Source of the DNA: Whalleya microplaca
Taxonomy: Eukaryota > Ascomycota > Sordariomycetes > Xylariales > Xylariaceae
Reading direction: 5' to 3'
Assembly (NCBI GenBank): GCA_022497155.1
Contig: MU385752.1
Coordinates: forward strand, 1 to 64,000
Length of the DNA: 64,000 nucleotides
Under the pieces are notes generated by a model, which was given only the letters and a program-made list of their open reading frames with translations, had not been told where the DNA came from and made no database searches. Both the position numbers and the translations under genes were made by a program. Below, one piece after another: positions 27,637 through 38,922 of this stretch; positions within the stretch are counted from its first letter, which is position 1, and each line of letters starts with the position of its first letter.

Positions 27637-28556
27637 TCAACTTCGGCCTCGTAATATCATTGGATATCGTCTATCCCCTATCGCTTCGCGGCAGTCTCCC
27701 ACATGGGTTGCGGTTAAATAAGTGCCTACCAAAAGCGTCACAACTGACAGTATTTGGTTGAAAAGGGCAGTCATACCTAAAGAGATGGCATGCCCCCCGA
27801 AAGCACCCCAGCCTGCGAGCCTCAAGAGAAAGTAGTATGCTGGCTTCGACGGCCACGGGTCTGTCAGAATACACTCCGCTACAACCTGTCGCGGCCCTAG
27901 TATCGTCACCGCTTTGCCATTAGGCAATGTGAGGAAAACTTTGACGTCTGCTCCAGGGCCGGCTCTTATATCGTCAAAAGCCCTGTCAATCAAAGACCTC
28001 AATACGCCGACCATTTGCTGTCGTATAATTACGGTGAGACAGGACAATGACATTGGCAATGCCCCACCAGTCTGTCGTGAGGTTCGTGAACATCAAAAGG
28101 AGCCCACAGGTCAATCCGCTAACTAATAGGGAGCATGCCCTGCGTATGATAGGTCTTGGTCCATCATTCCATTCCAATTTGATCGTGGTCGCTGTATAGG
28201 TTAACGGATACGACATGTGCCATCTTGTAAACCATATAGACACGCCTGTAGCCATCCGTAATATTGTACAGGAAAAATCCTGGTTCCGATTGCGCGATCT
28301 CATTATTGGCGACAGCATAGGATCCCAGAATCGGCAGCCATTCGGTAAACCAGCCTTGGGTTAAGTTCCCGATCGACATGTGCATTTCTTTGGCCCCAAA
28401 GAGCGTCACCAACCCCAGTGCATCTAACTGAAACGGTGCCCATTCTCGGAGACTAGCAAGAGGCATCATTTTGTCGCATGTGATCAATTGGGCACTAATT
28501 ATGCTAAAGTTGCACATGTTGAATTGAGGGTCAAGGACTGGTACAGTACAAGGCAC
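27637..28556 (-). pseudogene. Frameshifted fungal multi-pass membrane protein pseudogene
   Basis: Three overlapping minus-strand frames read as consecutive parts of one protein. 28,556-28,220 gives an N-terminal part starting MPCTVPVLDPQFNMCNFS and running to GYRRVYMVYKMAHVV. 28,215-28,050 continues in another frame (SYPLTYTATTIKLEW, then IIRRACSLLVSGLTCGLLLM, DWWGIANVIVL). 28,045-27,640 continues in a third (CLTVIIRQQMVG, DVKVFLTLPNGKAVTILGPR, LAGWGAFGGHAISLGM). No fungal-size intron fits at either switch, so I read two frameshifts, at about 28,215 and 28,050. From memory the order matches a family of uncharacterised fungal membrane proteins with hydrophobic segments around a 'LPNGKAVT' region. 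The C-terminus appears cut at 27,637. Proximity to the transposon island suggests decay, but sequencing error is possible. Confidence 0.55.
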
Positions 28557-29975
28557 GTAGTAGCATTGTGTATATATAACAGGCTATCTGCTACTCTGGA
28601 ATAGCTGAACCTCAAGTCAATCAAAAGCCTCATTAACCCTGTATTTCAACAGCACAGAGTGAATTGGGAATAGCGGAAATAAGTTGAAAGACGTTCTTAA
28701 AGCACGATTGATTGCCTATGATACTGATGTAATCGAGTTTAGACTATAATGAAAATATAGCATGTGTTGAAGTGGTAGGTGGTTGAAGGTAGCTGTAGCT
28801 AGAGGGACAAGTTTCGGTGAAAAGAGAGAATATTCATTTTGTGGTGTGGCAGTGATGGTTGTAACCTTACACCACATGTTCTTGTATATAAGGTAGTACT
28901 AAGAACTCCATGTGAGGATTCAAACTTCCAGTCGTAAAGGCTTCTATAGTATGCACTCTCATCTATATCCCAATATGGCTTGATGGCTTGCATAACACAC
29001 GTCACTAGGAGTTTAACCAGATCCTGTATCAAACATCTTCCAGGACTTTGAAGGGAGACCTCGATGCGGATGTCAATTACAATAGCTATAACAGGGCTGG
29101 AATTTATGCGTTATCACAATTAAGAGACATCGTAATAGCTTATAGTTATCCCGAGTCATTGGCAGCAATCGGCCTATGTGATGAATAGATGCCTACGCCA
29201 GGAGGCAAATTGTACGCAACGATGCATATGAAATTAGCGATTATATCAGAGGGACTTATTAGTCTTATACAGGTATGCTATGATAATAAAATTTTCTAAC
29301 CACCTGCCATTCTCAGAAGTGCTACACATAATAGGAAAGGTGAAGAGCGAGCCGTTTAAAGAACCTGTGTTGGCGACTAGATAACGTAGACCTACCTGCC
29401 TTAAGCTATATTAAGTATAGTATCGTCGGTACTTTCTTATTAGTGTTTAGTAATAATAAGTAGCTCGCTTACGTATAGGTTTTATATATAACTTTTCAAG
29501 TTATTGTCCACTCTTAAGCTAAGACACGTGCAAAAGTCCAACTTTATTATATAACCTGAACCAATACCATTTAACTGTCTACCGTAATTCCCCAAAATAA
29601 TGTCTTGCTAAATCTGCTGTTGTCGGAGCCGCTTCAAAAGAGTGTTTAAGAAGGCATTTCGGGGAGGTCCGCTGAATCGCCATATCCGACGGGCTATTCC
29701 TGCACATTGGAGTAGACAACAGGCGGTGCAGAGGCAGTGCACATGGGTTTTAAGACTACCCATGACTTCTATGTCGCTATAAACTAAGGTCGTCTTGAGT
29801 GTGGTATGCATTAGCTTCCTGCTGGCAGGGGTATGTGAGATGACGTGAGATAACGGTTCAGCCCCCAAACGATATAGCCATAAGAATCAGCCCATCCCCA
29901 AAGAGAGTCTGGAACAGGTAACTTATTATACAGAGCATCGTAAAGAGCATTGCACTTCACTACTAGATTATTACG
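28557..29975. other. Intergenic, no supported gene
   Basis: About 1.4 kb between the pseudogene and the HET gene. Bases 28,521-28,652, which cover the pseudogene start and about 95 bases upstream, recur in diverged form at 60,574-60,705. The 77- and 86-codon open frames here have no recognised domain. It presumably contains both promoters. Confidence 0.5.
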
Positions 29976-31910
29976 ATGGGTGCGAAGACGCTATTCTCCC
30001 TCCACCCGCTGCGACAGGATAAAGATGAAATCCGCCTAATTGTACTTGAGCCTGGAGCCTCTAAGGACCCCATAAGATGCACAATGAAAGTAGTGTCACT
30101 GAAAAAGCAGCACAAATATGAGGCGCTGTCATACCATTGGGGCCAGAAATCGGGACCCAACATCATCGTTGACGAAAATCTGATTAAGATCCAAGCCAAT
30201 CTCTTCGAAGCACTTCTCACATTGCGATCGGTTGAATTCAATCGAGTGCTGTGGATTGACGCGTTATGTATCAACCAACGCGACGACAACGAGAAGTCAT
30301 GGCAAGTTGGCCTCATGGGCGACATATACCAGAATTCTACAAAAACCACGTTGTTTGTGGGTGGTGGGTTCGAGGTGTCAGACCGTTGGTGCGACTGCCG
30401 GTCATCCAAAGACAAAACATGTCAAGATACTTCAGGTCGCAATTTTCACTTCCGCAATCCAAACATGCGAGAAGCGTACGACTTCCTACGCCAGCTAGCA
30501 GCGCACAGATCTGCCAAAAAGGATGCACACATAAACAATATTCCGACTGTCGCCAATCTGCTGAACCAGTCCGACAACATGAACGATCTGTATATGGAAC
30601 CGATACAGGCTGTAGGGGCTTTGCTACGCCGCCCATGGTGGTCCCGCATGTGGACTGCCCAAGAAGCTATTCTTCCCGCGGAAACTGTTATTGTATGTGG
30701 TAATGTGAAAATCCCCTGGAAAACCATGGTCGATGCGGCGACAAATTGGGACTACCATACAACACATGGATGCTGTAATCCCATCCTCAAGGCAATGGAA
30801 AAGACCCTCATATACCGTACTCACGGTATGCGTACCAGCGAAATCATGACGGAGTTTGTGAAAGAAGTAGGGAGCATCGAAGATATTCGCAAAAGTCGCA
30901 CGAAAAAACAGAAAGTTCCTCTGCTTCCCGTTCTACGACACTTCAGTCATCGCCAGGCGTCGGATCCCCTAGACAAGGTGTATGCTCTTCTAGGTCTAGT
31001 CGACGAGAAGATGAGACCATGTACCATAACGTATGATAAATCGAAGCGTTCGCTGAATCAGGAGCTAAGTGTTCACTTTCTGAAATCACCAAAGAACCCA
31101 TTCCAGGCTTTATATGGAACGTCGAGGTCTCCGGACCCCCAGCGGAGTCCATCGTGGATGGTCGACTTCACGCGCGTATCAAGAAAATCATCGCAGAGGT
31201 TGGAAGACCACCGCAATGAACTCCGACAAAGCTACAAGGCAGCTGATTTCAAGGATGCCAAGATCAAAGACCCTAGTAAAACGTCCCCAAAGAGCATCTC
31301 TGTCCAAGGGTTTAGGGTAGATCACATCAAGCATATTACTGATGTGTGTGTAGGCCAGAGTGCCGCGGATCAAAAGGAATTTGCTCGTAGTTGCGCGGGC
31401 ATCATCGAGTTCGTCAAGCGCAAGGACTTTTCCTATCCATCAAACAGAATTGGCAAGGAAACACATCTGCAAGATATTTTGCGCCACTCTACTAGCAAGA
31501 CTGTAGCCGACGCATTTGGGAGAGTCATATTGGGTAACCGGTGCCGCAACCACTCGGGAAAAGACACCCTCAGGGAATTGCACCCCCAGGACCTTGAGAG
31601 CGTCCGGGACTGGGTGTCTGGCCGACATCCAACACTGAAGGACGGCTTGATGCAACAAGTAAAATGCAGTTTAACAAAGAGAAAGTTCTTCACAACGCGG
31701 GGTGGCTTGATGGGGTTTGGCCCATCCGAGATGCAGGAGGGCGATGAGTTGTGGTTGATTTTTGGTGACAAGGTTCCGTTCATCCTACGGCCCCTGGAGA
31801 GGAGCAACGGTCAGAAAAAGCATGGGGTTGTTGGCGATTGTTATGCTCAGAGGATCATGGAAGGGGAAGTGAAAAGAGATGTTTCCAAGTCGGAAATAAT
31901 CCTACTGTAA
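29976..31910 (+). CDS. HET-domain (heterokaryon incompatibility) protein
   Basis: Single-exon gene of 644 codons with the PF06985 HET signature. YEALSYHWG is at residues 48-56, a short spacer follows, and LWIDALCINQ is at 92-101, followed by QVGLMGDIYQ. A conserved RRPWWSRMWTAQE block and a DPLDKVYALLGL block follow at about residues 218 and 330. The C-terminal GDELWLIFGDKVPFILRPL is also typical of this class. In fungi HET domains take part in allorecognition and regulated cell death after hyphal fusion, but most family members have no known trigger and this one cannot be assigned to a locus. No NACHT, WD or signal peptide is seen. The gene is intact although it lies only 4 kb from the RIP-degraded island. 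The ATG at 29,976 is the first one before the conserved block. Confidence 0.9.
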   Translation: MGAKTLFSLHPLRQDKDEIRLIVLEPGASKDPIRCTMKVVSLKKQHKYEALSYHWGQKSGPNIIVDENLIKIQANLFEALLTLRSVEFNRVLWIDALCINQRDDNEKSWQVGLMGDIYQNSTKTTLFVGGGFEVSDRWCDCRSSKDKTCQDTSGRNFHFRNPNMREAYDFLRQLAAHRSAKKDAHINNIPTVANLLNQSDNMNDLYMEPIQAVGALLRRPWWSRMWTAQEAILPAETVIVCGNVKIPWKTMVDAATNWDYHTTHGCCNPILKAMEKTLIYRTHGMRTSEIMTEFVKEVGSIEDIRKSRTKKQKVPLLPVLRHFSHRQASDPLDKVYALLGLVDEKMRPCTITYDKSKRSLNQELSVHFLKSPKNPFQALYGTSRSPDPQRSPSWMVDFTRVSRKSSQRLEDHRNELRQSYKAADFKDAKIKDPSKTSPKSISVQGFRVDHIKHITDVCVGQSAADQKEFARSCAGIIEFVKRKDFSYPSNRIGKETHLQDILRHSTSKTVADAFGRVILGNRCRNHSGKDTLRELHPQDLESVRDWVSGRHPTLKDGLMQQVKCSLTKRKFFTTRGGLMGFGPSEMQEGDELWLIFGDKVPFILRPLERSNGQKKHGVVGDCYAQRIMEGEVKRDVSKSEIILL

Positions 31911-32250
31911 GGGTGGAAGATGATCGTAGACTTCCTACTCTTTATATCCTCGTCCGTGAGTAGCGACATGTAATACTACCTTCTCCATTTGATTGAATAC
32001 AACCCCCTATCCAATTTATATTAACTTACGAAGTGGAATACTGTATTTCCTTGAAAATCCAGCGAAAGGTCTTTTTATGTCATTCAAAATCGGTAAAGCT
32101 GCGGTATTTATGCTATTCAATCCCATCATCTCTGAATACTGGAAAATATGAAATGAATGAAGTAACATGGACCTGCTTTCTACCTGCTTCCAGGCCCCTT
32201 CCTTATGTCCTACCTGCAATCCCTCATCAATACCAGCAAGGCTTGAAGTA
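31911..32250. other. Intergenic between convergent HET and NmrA-like genes
   Basis: 340 bases between the stop codons of two genes that point at each other. Nothing but presumed 3' UTRs is seen. Confidence 0.5.
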
Positions 32251-33558
32251 TTAATTTCCCACCCACAGTTCCGTTAGTAATTCCTCAACCTTGATGAACT
32301 CGTAATCTGGCAGAAGCTGGTTCCATTCATCCGTCACAGTCCAGACACCACGATGAATGGCAATCAAGATCCCAATGTTAGCCATTTTGGAGAACGCTTC
32401 AACCTGGTCTTCCGAAATGAAGGGTAGTTTGACACGAGTATACCTATCTGTCGTGATCACCCCAGCCTCGAGATCCTCCATCTTTAGCCAGTCAACCGTG
32501 AATGGTTTGCCTGCGAAGGAGATTAGTGTCGAACCTTGCCAGTCTTATCTTGGGGTCCAAATTCTCGACCAATTGGAGATGACACCTTACCTCGGATCCT
32601 TTCCCCTAGCTGGAAGAGTTCTGCTATGGTAATTCGGTTTCCACAAATACCGCCCACTACAGGCCATTCACCTTTGTATTCCACGGCACGGGTGACCACA
32701 TTAGCAATGTCTTCAACGGCAGTGTATGTGATTTCGTCATCCATAGATCCTTCAACTGCAATGGCGTGCATATTCTCAAAATCAAATTGTAGCGGCAGAG
32801 TGCTTATGTGCTTGGATATAGTATGCGGATGGGCGAGATAATTGAGAAATTGACCGGGCTGAAACCTGCAGTATTCGAGGACCTTCAATATCAACTTTAG
32901 TTTCTCGGTTCCCAGAAATAGTAAGATAGGCGGTGAATTTTACCTTCTTTTCTTTGTTGAGATTCTCTAGATAGCGACTAACTTCAACCTTGCCCGCGTA
33001 CCATGAAAGTACGTCGGTCGAAGACTCCAATTTCACACCACTAGCGTTCAGTAAGCATAGTCCCTCGTATTTAATTGCTGCCTCGTCTAACACGAGGGGA
33101 AATCACTTACACTGACCACTCGGACGGTGCAAAACGCTTGACTCCAGCCTCAATGGCGGCGTCGATGAGCCGCGTCTGCGTTTCATTCCCTGGATCAAGG
33201 TGGACAACGAAGAAGCATAGGACCGTATGAACGCCTTTTAACAAGCGGACTAGTTCCGATCTATCTTCGTAGGTTGTCTGCACCCATTCCACACCGGGCA
33301 AAATTGGAAACTGTGCGGGATCCTACGGTTTATAAGTCAGATTCAAGTGTTAGCAAGAATGTTGGGGGATTGCGAAGGTTTACCTTTCGGACTAACGCGG
33401 TTATTTCATGCTTCTGAGTCGCTACCAGTTTATCGATGACTTCTCTAGCCAGCTCTAGGTCAATGGGTTAGCTTGGAAATAAACAGAATAAAATTGCACA
33501 CATAGTCGTAAAACATTAACGTACGGCTTGAGGCTCCTGCAATAGCGATCTTGACCAT
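32251..33558 (-). CDS. NmrA-like / isoflavone-reductase-like NAD(P)-binding protein
   Basis: Six exons join to an unbroken 325-residue frame: 33,558-33,525; 33,454-33,384; 33,322-33,111; 33,040-32,944; 32,894-32,591; 32,510-32,251. Introns are 49-80 bp with GTANNN donors and TAG/CAG acceptors. The N-terminus MVKIAIAGASS is a shortened Rossmann start of the NmrA/PCBER type. Further hallmarks are GVHTVLCFFV, the 'VKRFAPSEW' block that ends exon 3, SWYAGK in exon 4, and YCRFQPGQFLNYL in exon 5. Family members are atypical short-chain reductases or redox-sensing regulators, and the substrate cannot be told from sequence. The start is 480 bp from the divergent bZIP gene, so a shared promoter is possible. 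This model relies on intron predictions I made by eye, but phases agree throughout. Confidence 0.8.
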
Positions 33559-34038
33559 TTTGATGTAGTGTTCGAAACTGACGAAGTTGAAATTGAACTG
33601 AAATTCTTAGTGAATAAGACTATGCATACTGGTCTCTTTTCGTTTCTAACCTAGGCTAATATATAGATATATACAGCATTCAGTTTGGGTGGGGGAGATG
33701 CGGGCAAGGGGGTTCCTCCGCTTCTCTCGGGACTTCATGACAACGGTACAATATTAGGGCGGCGCATTCAAAATAAATTGTAAAGTGCGAAATACACGTA
33801 ACCTATCGGAGAAATCCCAATTTCTCATAATACTTGAAGGCTCGCTGGCCTGACATCACAAAAGTAGCCGAAGCACCAAGGCCTATTTCCTCGGCCGGTT
33901 ACGTGATCTTCGGACGGAAACTGTGCCGTGTAACGGTCCGTTCCAGCCGAAATCTGACAAATGCAAGCTAAAACATTTTACATACACGTGTCACTTCAGA
34001 TTCAATATACCAACGGAACCAGGACCGGAAACTTAGAA
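33559..34038. promoter_or_regulatory. Shared intergenic region of divergent NmrA-like and bZIP genes
   Basis: 480 bases between two start codons that face away from each other. A TATATA-rich run lies at 33,659-33,674, about 100 bases upstream of the NmrA-like start. No specific operator is recognised. That the bZIP protein regulates its neighbour is only a possibility suggested by the arrangement. Confidence 0.4.
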
Positions 34039-35138
34039 ATGACGGATTTTGAAGATGCACTTCGAGTAAGATTAATAAGTCCCCTTCTGGCATACCGGGA
34101 TAGACTCTAACCCGACCACAGCGTCGACGGGAGCGGGGCCGTCGGTCCCAAGCCAACTTCCGCAAGCGCCAAGCCCAGGTTACTCAGCAGGCGACAGATC
34201 AGAATCGCCGACTCATAGATGCAGTTGAGAAGCTTGTCGATGCCACTCATGGAGACGAGTCTCCTGAGTTGCTTGAGAGGATATTTGATGCGGCGGAGGC
34301 GGCAGGTATCGAGGCCAAAAGACCTATGCGATACGACACAACGGAGAGAAGCTCTGGACCTGTAGACGCAGGTCGTCAGATGGGCGCGGACCATCTAGAT
34401 GACGAGGAAGACTTGACTTTCGATGCTACAACCGGGCATATTGTACCCAAATTCAGGGACCGCACAAATCTCGGCTCGAAATCTTTAGCTCCATCCTTAG
34501 CCGTACCGCCACGTCTCACCTGCGGCATCTGGCTAGATCCACTGCGTTATACGCGGATCTCCATACCTCCTGGCGACATCGTCCCATATTTGGGACCAGG
34601 ATCGGAGACATTCGCGGGGAGGATCTTTTGGTCTATCATGGATCACACTATGATTGGATGCAAGCATACACACCCCGAACCACTTAAGTCTACCCAAAGA
34701 TGGTTGCACCATTCGAAGGCTACGCAGGATATAAAGCCCTCCTTTATTGAAGCGATGGTAAAAGCGCGACTTGAGTACAGACAGACGGGATCCATAAGCC
34801 CGGAGTATGCAGCGGCTGGAGAGGCAGACTTGGGCTTGGTGGTGCGCGACCAGATCGAAAAAGAGTATTATTCCAGAGGAGAGGATCCAAGCTTGTGGCT
34901 CTCGAGTGAGGCAGTTGAGAAGCGAGTAAGAAGCACCGTAGGTAATGTTACCTTTCGACTACTCGAAATGGCGGCCAGGGATGAGGGGGAGCCTGCTCTG
35001 CGGGATTTGCTCAATGGGGTCAAATGTACCCTTTACGACACCTTTGTTTGCTTTGGGGATGGGCCAAGATGGAACGTCAGTGTTGTAGATGGGCTCTTTC
35101 ACGAGTGGCTGAGCAAGGCCATAATGTCTACTTTATGA
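34039..35138 (+). CDS. bZIP transcription factor
   Basis: Two exons (34,039-34,065 and 34,122-35,138) with a 56-bp intron give 347 residues. The start ATG and first nine codons (MTDFEDALR) are supplied by exon 1. The basic region RRERGRRSQANFRKRQAQ lies at about residues 11-28, followed by a short leucine-zipper-like stretch (LIDAVEKLVDATH). This resembles the fungal bZIP group whose C-terminal half is also conserved. Matching blocks here are WLDPLRYTRISIPPGDIVPY, FAGRIFWSIMDH, HSKATQDI, ARLEYRQTGSISPEYAAAGE and CFGDGPRWN. It probably acts as a nuclear DNA-binding regulator; its targets are unknown. It is transcribed away from the NmrA-like gene. A start at 34,269 would lose the basic region, so the upstream exon is preferred. 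Confidence 0.85.
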
Positions 35139-35667
35139 ACGACAGCAAATAGAGGACGGATAACGCAGCTATCATGTTCATAGAAAGAACTCCTGTGTAT
35201 GGCCGTAATATGGGTGTCCAATCCACCTTCTAGAAAGGGCTGATCTTCTGTTAATCCTAGTTGATATCTATTGTGTCGCCTAAGCTTGAATCATACACGA
35301 CACAAAAACACCTTATGTCAGTGTAAGACCAGATAATCGGGAGCATATTGGCTTATTAAGTACAAGGTGGAGCTAGAAGGGAATAGCTCCCCTTGATATA
35401 TGTACAGGAGGCGGCGGTATGTGTAGACCCGCATTCAGCCCTATAGCCCTATCCCAACCGTACGCCTGTACACCTAGTAGTGGGTCTCAGCCCTACACCC
35501 TATTTCAACAACGAGTGGATTCGGCGGCTCTTCCAAAACATGGTTGCCGTTCACTTATTTTGAGAACTGAAAGTTCATCCCCTGAATGAGTGTATGAGCG
35601 TATGTTTATGTAACACTAGTCTTCTCTTGTCGCGGTTCTCTGCTGGTCCTGCTGAGTATACAACTGA
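35139..35667. other. Intergenic, no supported gene
   Basis: About 530 bases between the convergent bZIP and KP4-like genes. No conserved frame, repeat or RNA was recognised. Confidence 0.5.
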
Positions 35668-36054
35668 TCAAGGGCTTGGTACCCAGTTGACAGTCAGCTC
35701 TCCAGTATTTACGTTGTTGCCATCCTCGGTGGGAACGCTTCCGCATCTGTCGCATCCGTGGGCTAAAAGACTCTGGACATAGGTCTTGACCTGCCTCCCG
35801 GTCTTCGTTCCCGCAATGTTCTGCAGGTATGCACAGCAATTACCTGTACAGGCAATATGTTGGCCATTCGGGTAGTTGTTGCCATCTGGTAAATATTGGA
35901 CCCCGGTGTTTATCTCTGAGAGTGCGTGTCGTATGCAGGCCGTGCTGCAGTTGCCGCTACCACGGCAGTTGATACCCAAGGCGGCAACCTCGGTAGTGCC
36001 CAAGGCAACGACGAGTATAGTAATGGCAGCTTTTGAGAGGTTGAAGTTATACAT
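35668..36054 (-). CDS. Small secreted cysteine-rich protein, KP4-like
   Basis: Single-exon frame of 128 residues. Residues 1 to about 25 form a hydrophobic signal peptide ending near VAALG. The mature part starts GINCRGSGNCS and has eight cysteines (30, 36, 40, 69, 73, 74, 101, 104). The pattern resembles the KP4 killer-toxin-like family (PF09044): the GINCRGS start, an IAC...CC centre, GRQVK, HGCDRCGSVP and a GELTVNWV end. KP4 of Ustilago is described as acting on calcium channels. Cellular homologues are widespread in ascomycetes, some linked to inhibition of competitors or hosts, and the activity of this one is unknown. The frame is intact. It lies 670 bp from a transposon and about 3.8 kb right of the HET gene, in the accessory part of the window. 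Confidence 0.85.
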   Translation of the reverse strand: MYNFNLSKAAITILVVALGTTEVAALGINCRGSGNCSTACIRHALSEINTGVQYLPDGNNYPNGQHIACTGNCCAYLQNIAGTKTGRQVKTYVQSLLAHGCDRCGSVPTEDGNNVNTGELTVNWVPSP

Positions 36055-36130
36055 CGTGATCTCTTATGATGTTAGTCGAGAAATGGGACGAAGAAGTCGG
36101 GTCACTGTGAGGAGAATGCCGAGGCATGAG

Positions 36131-36137
36131 TTATATA
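36131..36137 (-). promoter_or_regulatory. TATA box of KP4-like gene
   Basis: TATATAA on the minus strand, about 77 bases upstream of the start codon. That distance suits a fungal core promoter with a short leader. It is an inference from sequence and position only. Confidence 0.45.
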
Positions 36138-36719
36138 GTTTAATCAATTTAGGTTCGAGCGGTTAGCCGGCACTTGTATGAGCTGTGTTATTGTGACGTG
36201 CATAGATAGACTAAAATGATCTACATTGAAGCGAAGAGACTCATGCTTAGATATTTTAGTTGTATTAGTAGCTTGATCCCCCCAACTGGTACTCGGAGGA
36301 GACTACACACAGCACTTGGACCTTCCATGTAGATGGTATTGCGTCTTGCTAACTTTGCTCATATGGTATATATAGTGATCACGAGCAGTAAAGGAAGAGC
36401 TCAGTATAAGGTAGACCAAATAACACAATATTTACTATTGAAAGTATCCATGACGTCGATTTCAACATACCCCTGAGTGTATTCAAATAGGGCTAGAAAC
36501 ATCGAGGCCCTCTAGTTTAACTTTGAGCTAGGTATGTAACAATCCAACGAAACGTCATAAGAAGTTCATATAAACCATTATGGAAGAAAATTTTGGATAC
36601 AAGTGTCTAGAAGCCTTCGATATCTGTATGCTTTCTCTAGTTGTGGCTTTCTCCACTGCGCTCGGGAAATTTATTAGAGGCCCCTATCGTACTGTGTCAT
36701 TCCTATCTGCACTCTACTA
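36138..36719. other. Intergenic region left of transposon copy 1
   Basis: No gene recognised. It contains the KP4-like promoter and ends at the TA target (36,718-36,719) of the DNA transposon. A 78-codon frame at 36,580 runs across the transposon end and is not a gene. Confidence 0.5.
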
Positions 36720-36767
36720 CCATATAGCACCCCACCCCGGACAGCCCTTAACGCCGGGACCGCAAAA
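36720..36767 (+). repeat. Left terminal inverted repeat, transposon copy 1
   Basis: About 48 bases, matching the reverse complement of 38,923-38,970 with only a few mismatches (catatagc here against gctgtatg there). It is GC-rich and almost free of the C-to-T changes that fill the interior. Confidence 0.9.
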
Positions 36768-38922
36768 AAATAAAGCCTTATATACAAACACCTGTAATAG
36801 TAAAATCTGTAACTAAATAAGGAAAAATAATAATAATATATAAAATATACTATTCTGCAGCGTTTTTTAAGCTTATTTATACAGCTTAGCTGGCATTTTA
36901 ATAAACCTTCCCGATCGGCTATATCTAAGTAGTAAAATAGCCTGAATTTCGTTTTCCTTATCTACTTTTTTATCTACCTCTTTATTTACGTTTTCTTTTA
37001 TAACTACCGGCTCTAAAGTTAATCCTAATATTTTACCGGATTTTTTTTGCTATAAGAAAATTTCCCTAAGACTTATAAAGCGGCGATTCGGATTAGGAAT
37101 CTTACGGCGCCTTTTAGGGTAAAAACGCTCGATTTAAGCCTTAAGGTTACTGATTTGCTCGTTTTTAAGCCTAATTTCAGACCTAGTTTTAATAAAAGCC
37201 TTAAAAAGCTTCCTAAAGGTATTACGGGTTTGTAGGAAATAAAAGTAAGTAATATTTTATAGTTGGCGGCGTATAATAGGTATTTTGAGATTTTTCTTAA
37301 AGGCTGTTAACTCTTTGCCCTCGATATTAAAAAATTTGCACCTTTTAATAGGAATTTTATCTTGCTAAATTTCCTTATAAAAAAAAGCTTTATTACAGTT
37401 AATTAGCCAGTTTTCTGTAACTTTAAAGCCGGCCTAAATATTTTATTTTATTAATATAAACTATCGGGCTTTGGCGTAATAACGTAGGAAATTTAACTTA
37501 TTAATAAGTAAAGTATTAGTTAAAAATGTTATTTGAGCTAAATATTTACGATAATGTATTTTTAAAAAGTTAAAAGGGCTATTATTTAAAGGCTAAAAGC
37601 CGTAAAAGATATATATAAAAAAAAAACAAAAAAAAATGTTATTAGTAAAACACTTTTTTATAAATTCGTTTTATAATAAGGGTATGTTAATATATAGCTA
37701 TAAAAAATTCAAAAGAAATTAGAAAAATCAGAAACCAACTAAAATCGATAAAAAATTAAAAATAATTTACAAACGTATAACTTCCGTAGCTATTAAAGAT
37801 TAATAAGCGTAATTCGTTATTATATTCTTTTATATAATCGGTTTGAGAAATATATATATTCTTTAGTTATTTTATAGCAATTTCGTTATTAAACTACTTT
37901 TTTAGCGAGCAAATAAAATACTAATTAAATATATTACAAAATTTAGCAAGAAATTAAACTATTTAAAGCTTTTTTTTTTTTAAAAATAATAGCTAGATTA
38001 ATAGCTTTACCTATTACGCTAATATATTTAATAAAAGAGGTTTAGGTACGCGTTTATAAGCTTTTTAAACTAGTTTTACGCGTTATAAAGTTACTAAACA
38101 CTAATCTATCGATTCCTGTCAATTTTATTAATTTTTAAATTTTAAAACGTTATTTTTTAGTATCAAATTGTAGCTAATTATTAGTCCCTTTTTATTAATG
38201 TTATATATAAGTTTAGGATATATAAACCTATATTAATATTTCCTAATATTAAAAAACTAGTTAACGGCTTTTAGAATAAAGCAATTAAAACGTATTACTT
38301 TAGTTTTATGCCTAATTTTGGTATAAATCGAAAGATTACGCTTTTTAAAAGCTTTAATTTAATGCCTGCCGACAGGAGTAAAATTACCGTTAAAGTTCGA
38401 AAAATCTTAGGCAATAAACCATATAACATTATAGCTAAATATAAATCCAAACATTTCCTAATATAATATCTATTTGGCTAGCGTATATTCCTGTTTTTTC
38501 GTTAATTTTATCTTCTAGATAACGTTTGTAGCTAATACTCTGCCAGAAAGGCGTACGGAAAAGGTAAATCGAGAAATGCCGTATACGCCGGAAAATCGAC
38601 AGATTAAAAAGCTATTATCGATAATATCTAATATAGTATCAGCTATTTTATCTTTTAAATAAAAAAACATTATAAAAAAAAGTAGTTATATTAAGTTATA
38701 AATAAAAAAGGACGAAAGTTATAGAAAAGTTAAAAGTCTGATTTTATATATATTTTATTTCGCGAAATTACTACTAAAAAAATTTCCAATCAGTACGAAA
38801 AAATCACAGACTATATATTAATTAATAAATGATATAATTTTTAAAACAGTAGTGTTTTAATTTAAAACGTGGCTTTGTTTTGTATAAGTGAAGTTGAAGG
38901 GTTTGTGTGGAAGCTCGGTTTT

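Noticed and set aside
26300..36700. Secondary-metabolite gene cluster (reductase, bZIP, HET, small secreted protein)
   Set aside because: No backbone enzyme (PKS, NRPS, terpene cyclase) or P450 is present; the grouping looks incidental.
36580..36816. 78-codon open frame across the left transposon end
   Set aside because: Half of it is transposon terminal repeat. No domain, and the other part is intergenic; a similar chance frame exists at copy 2.
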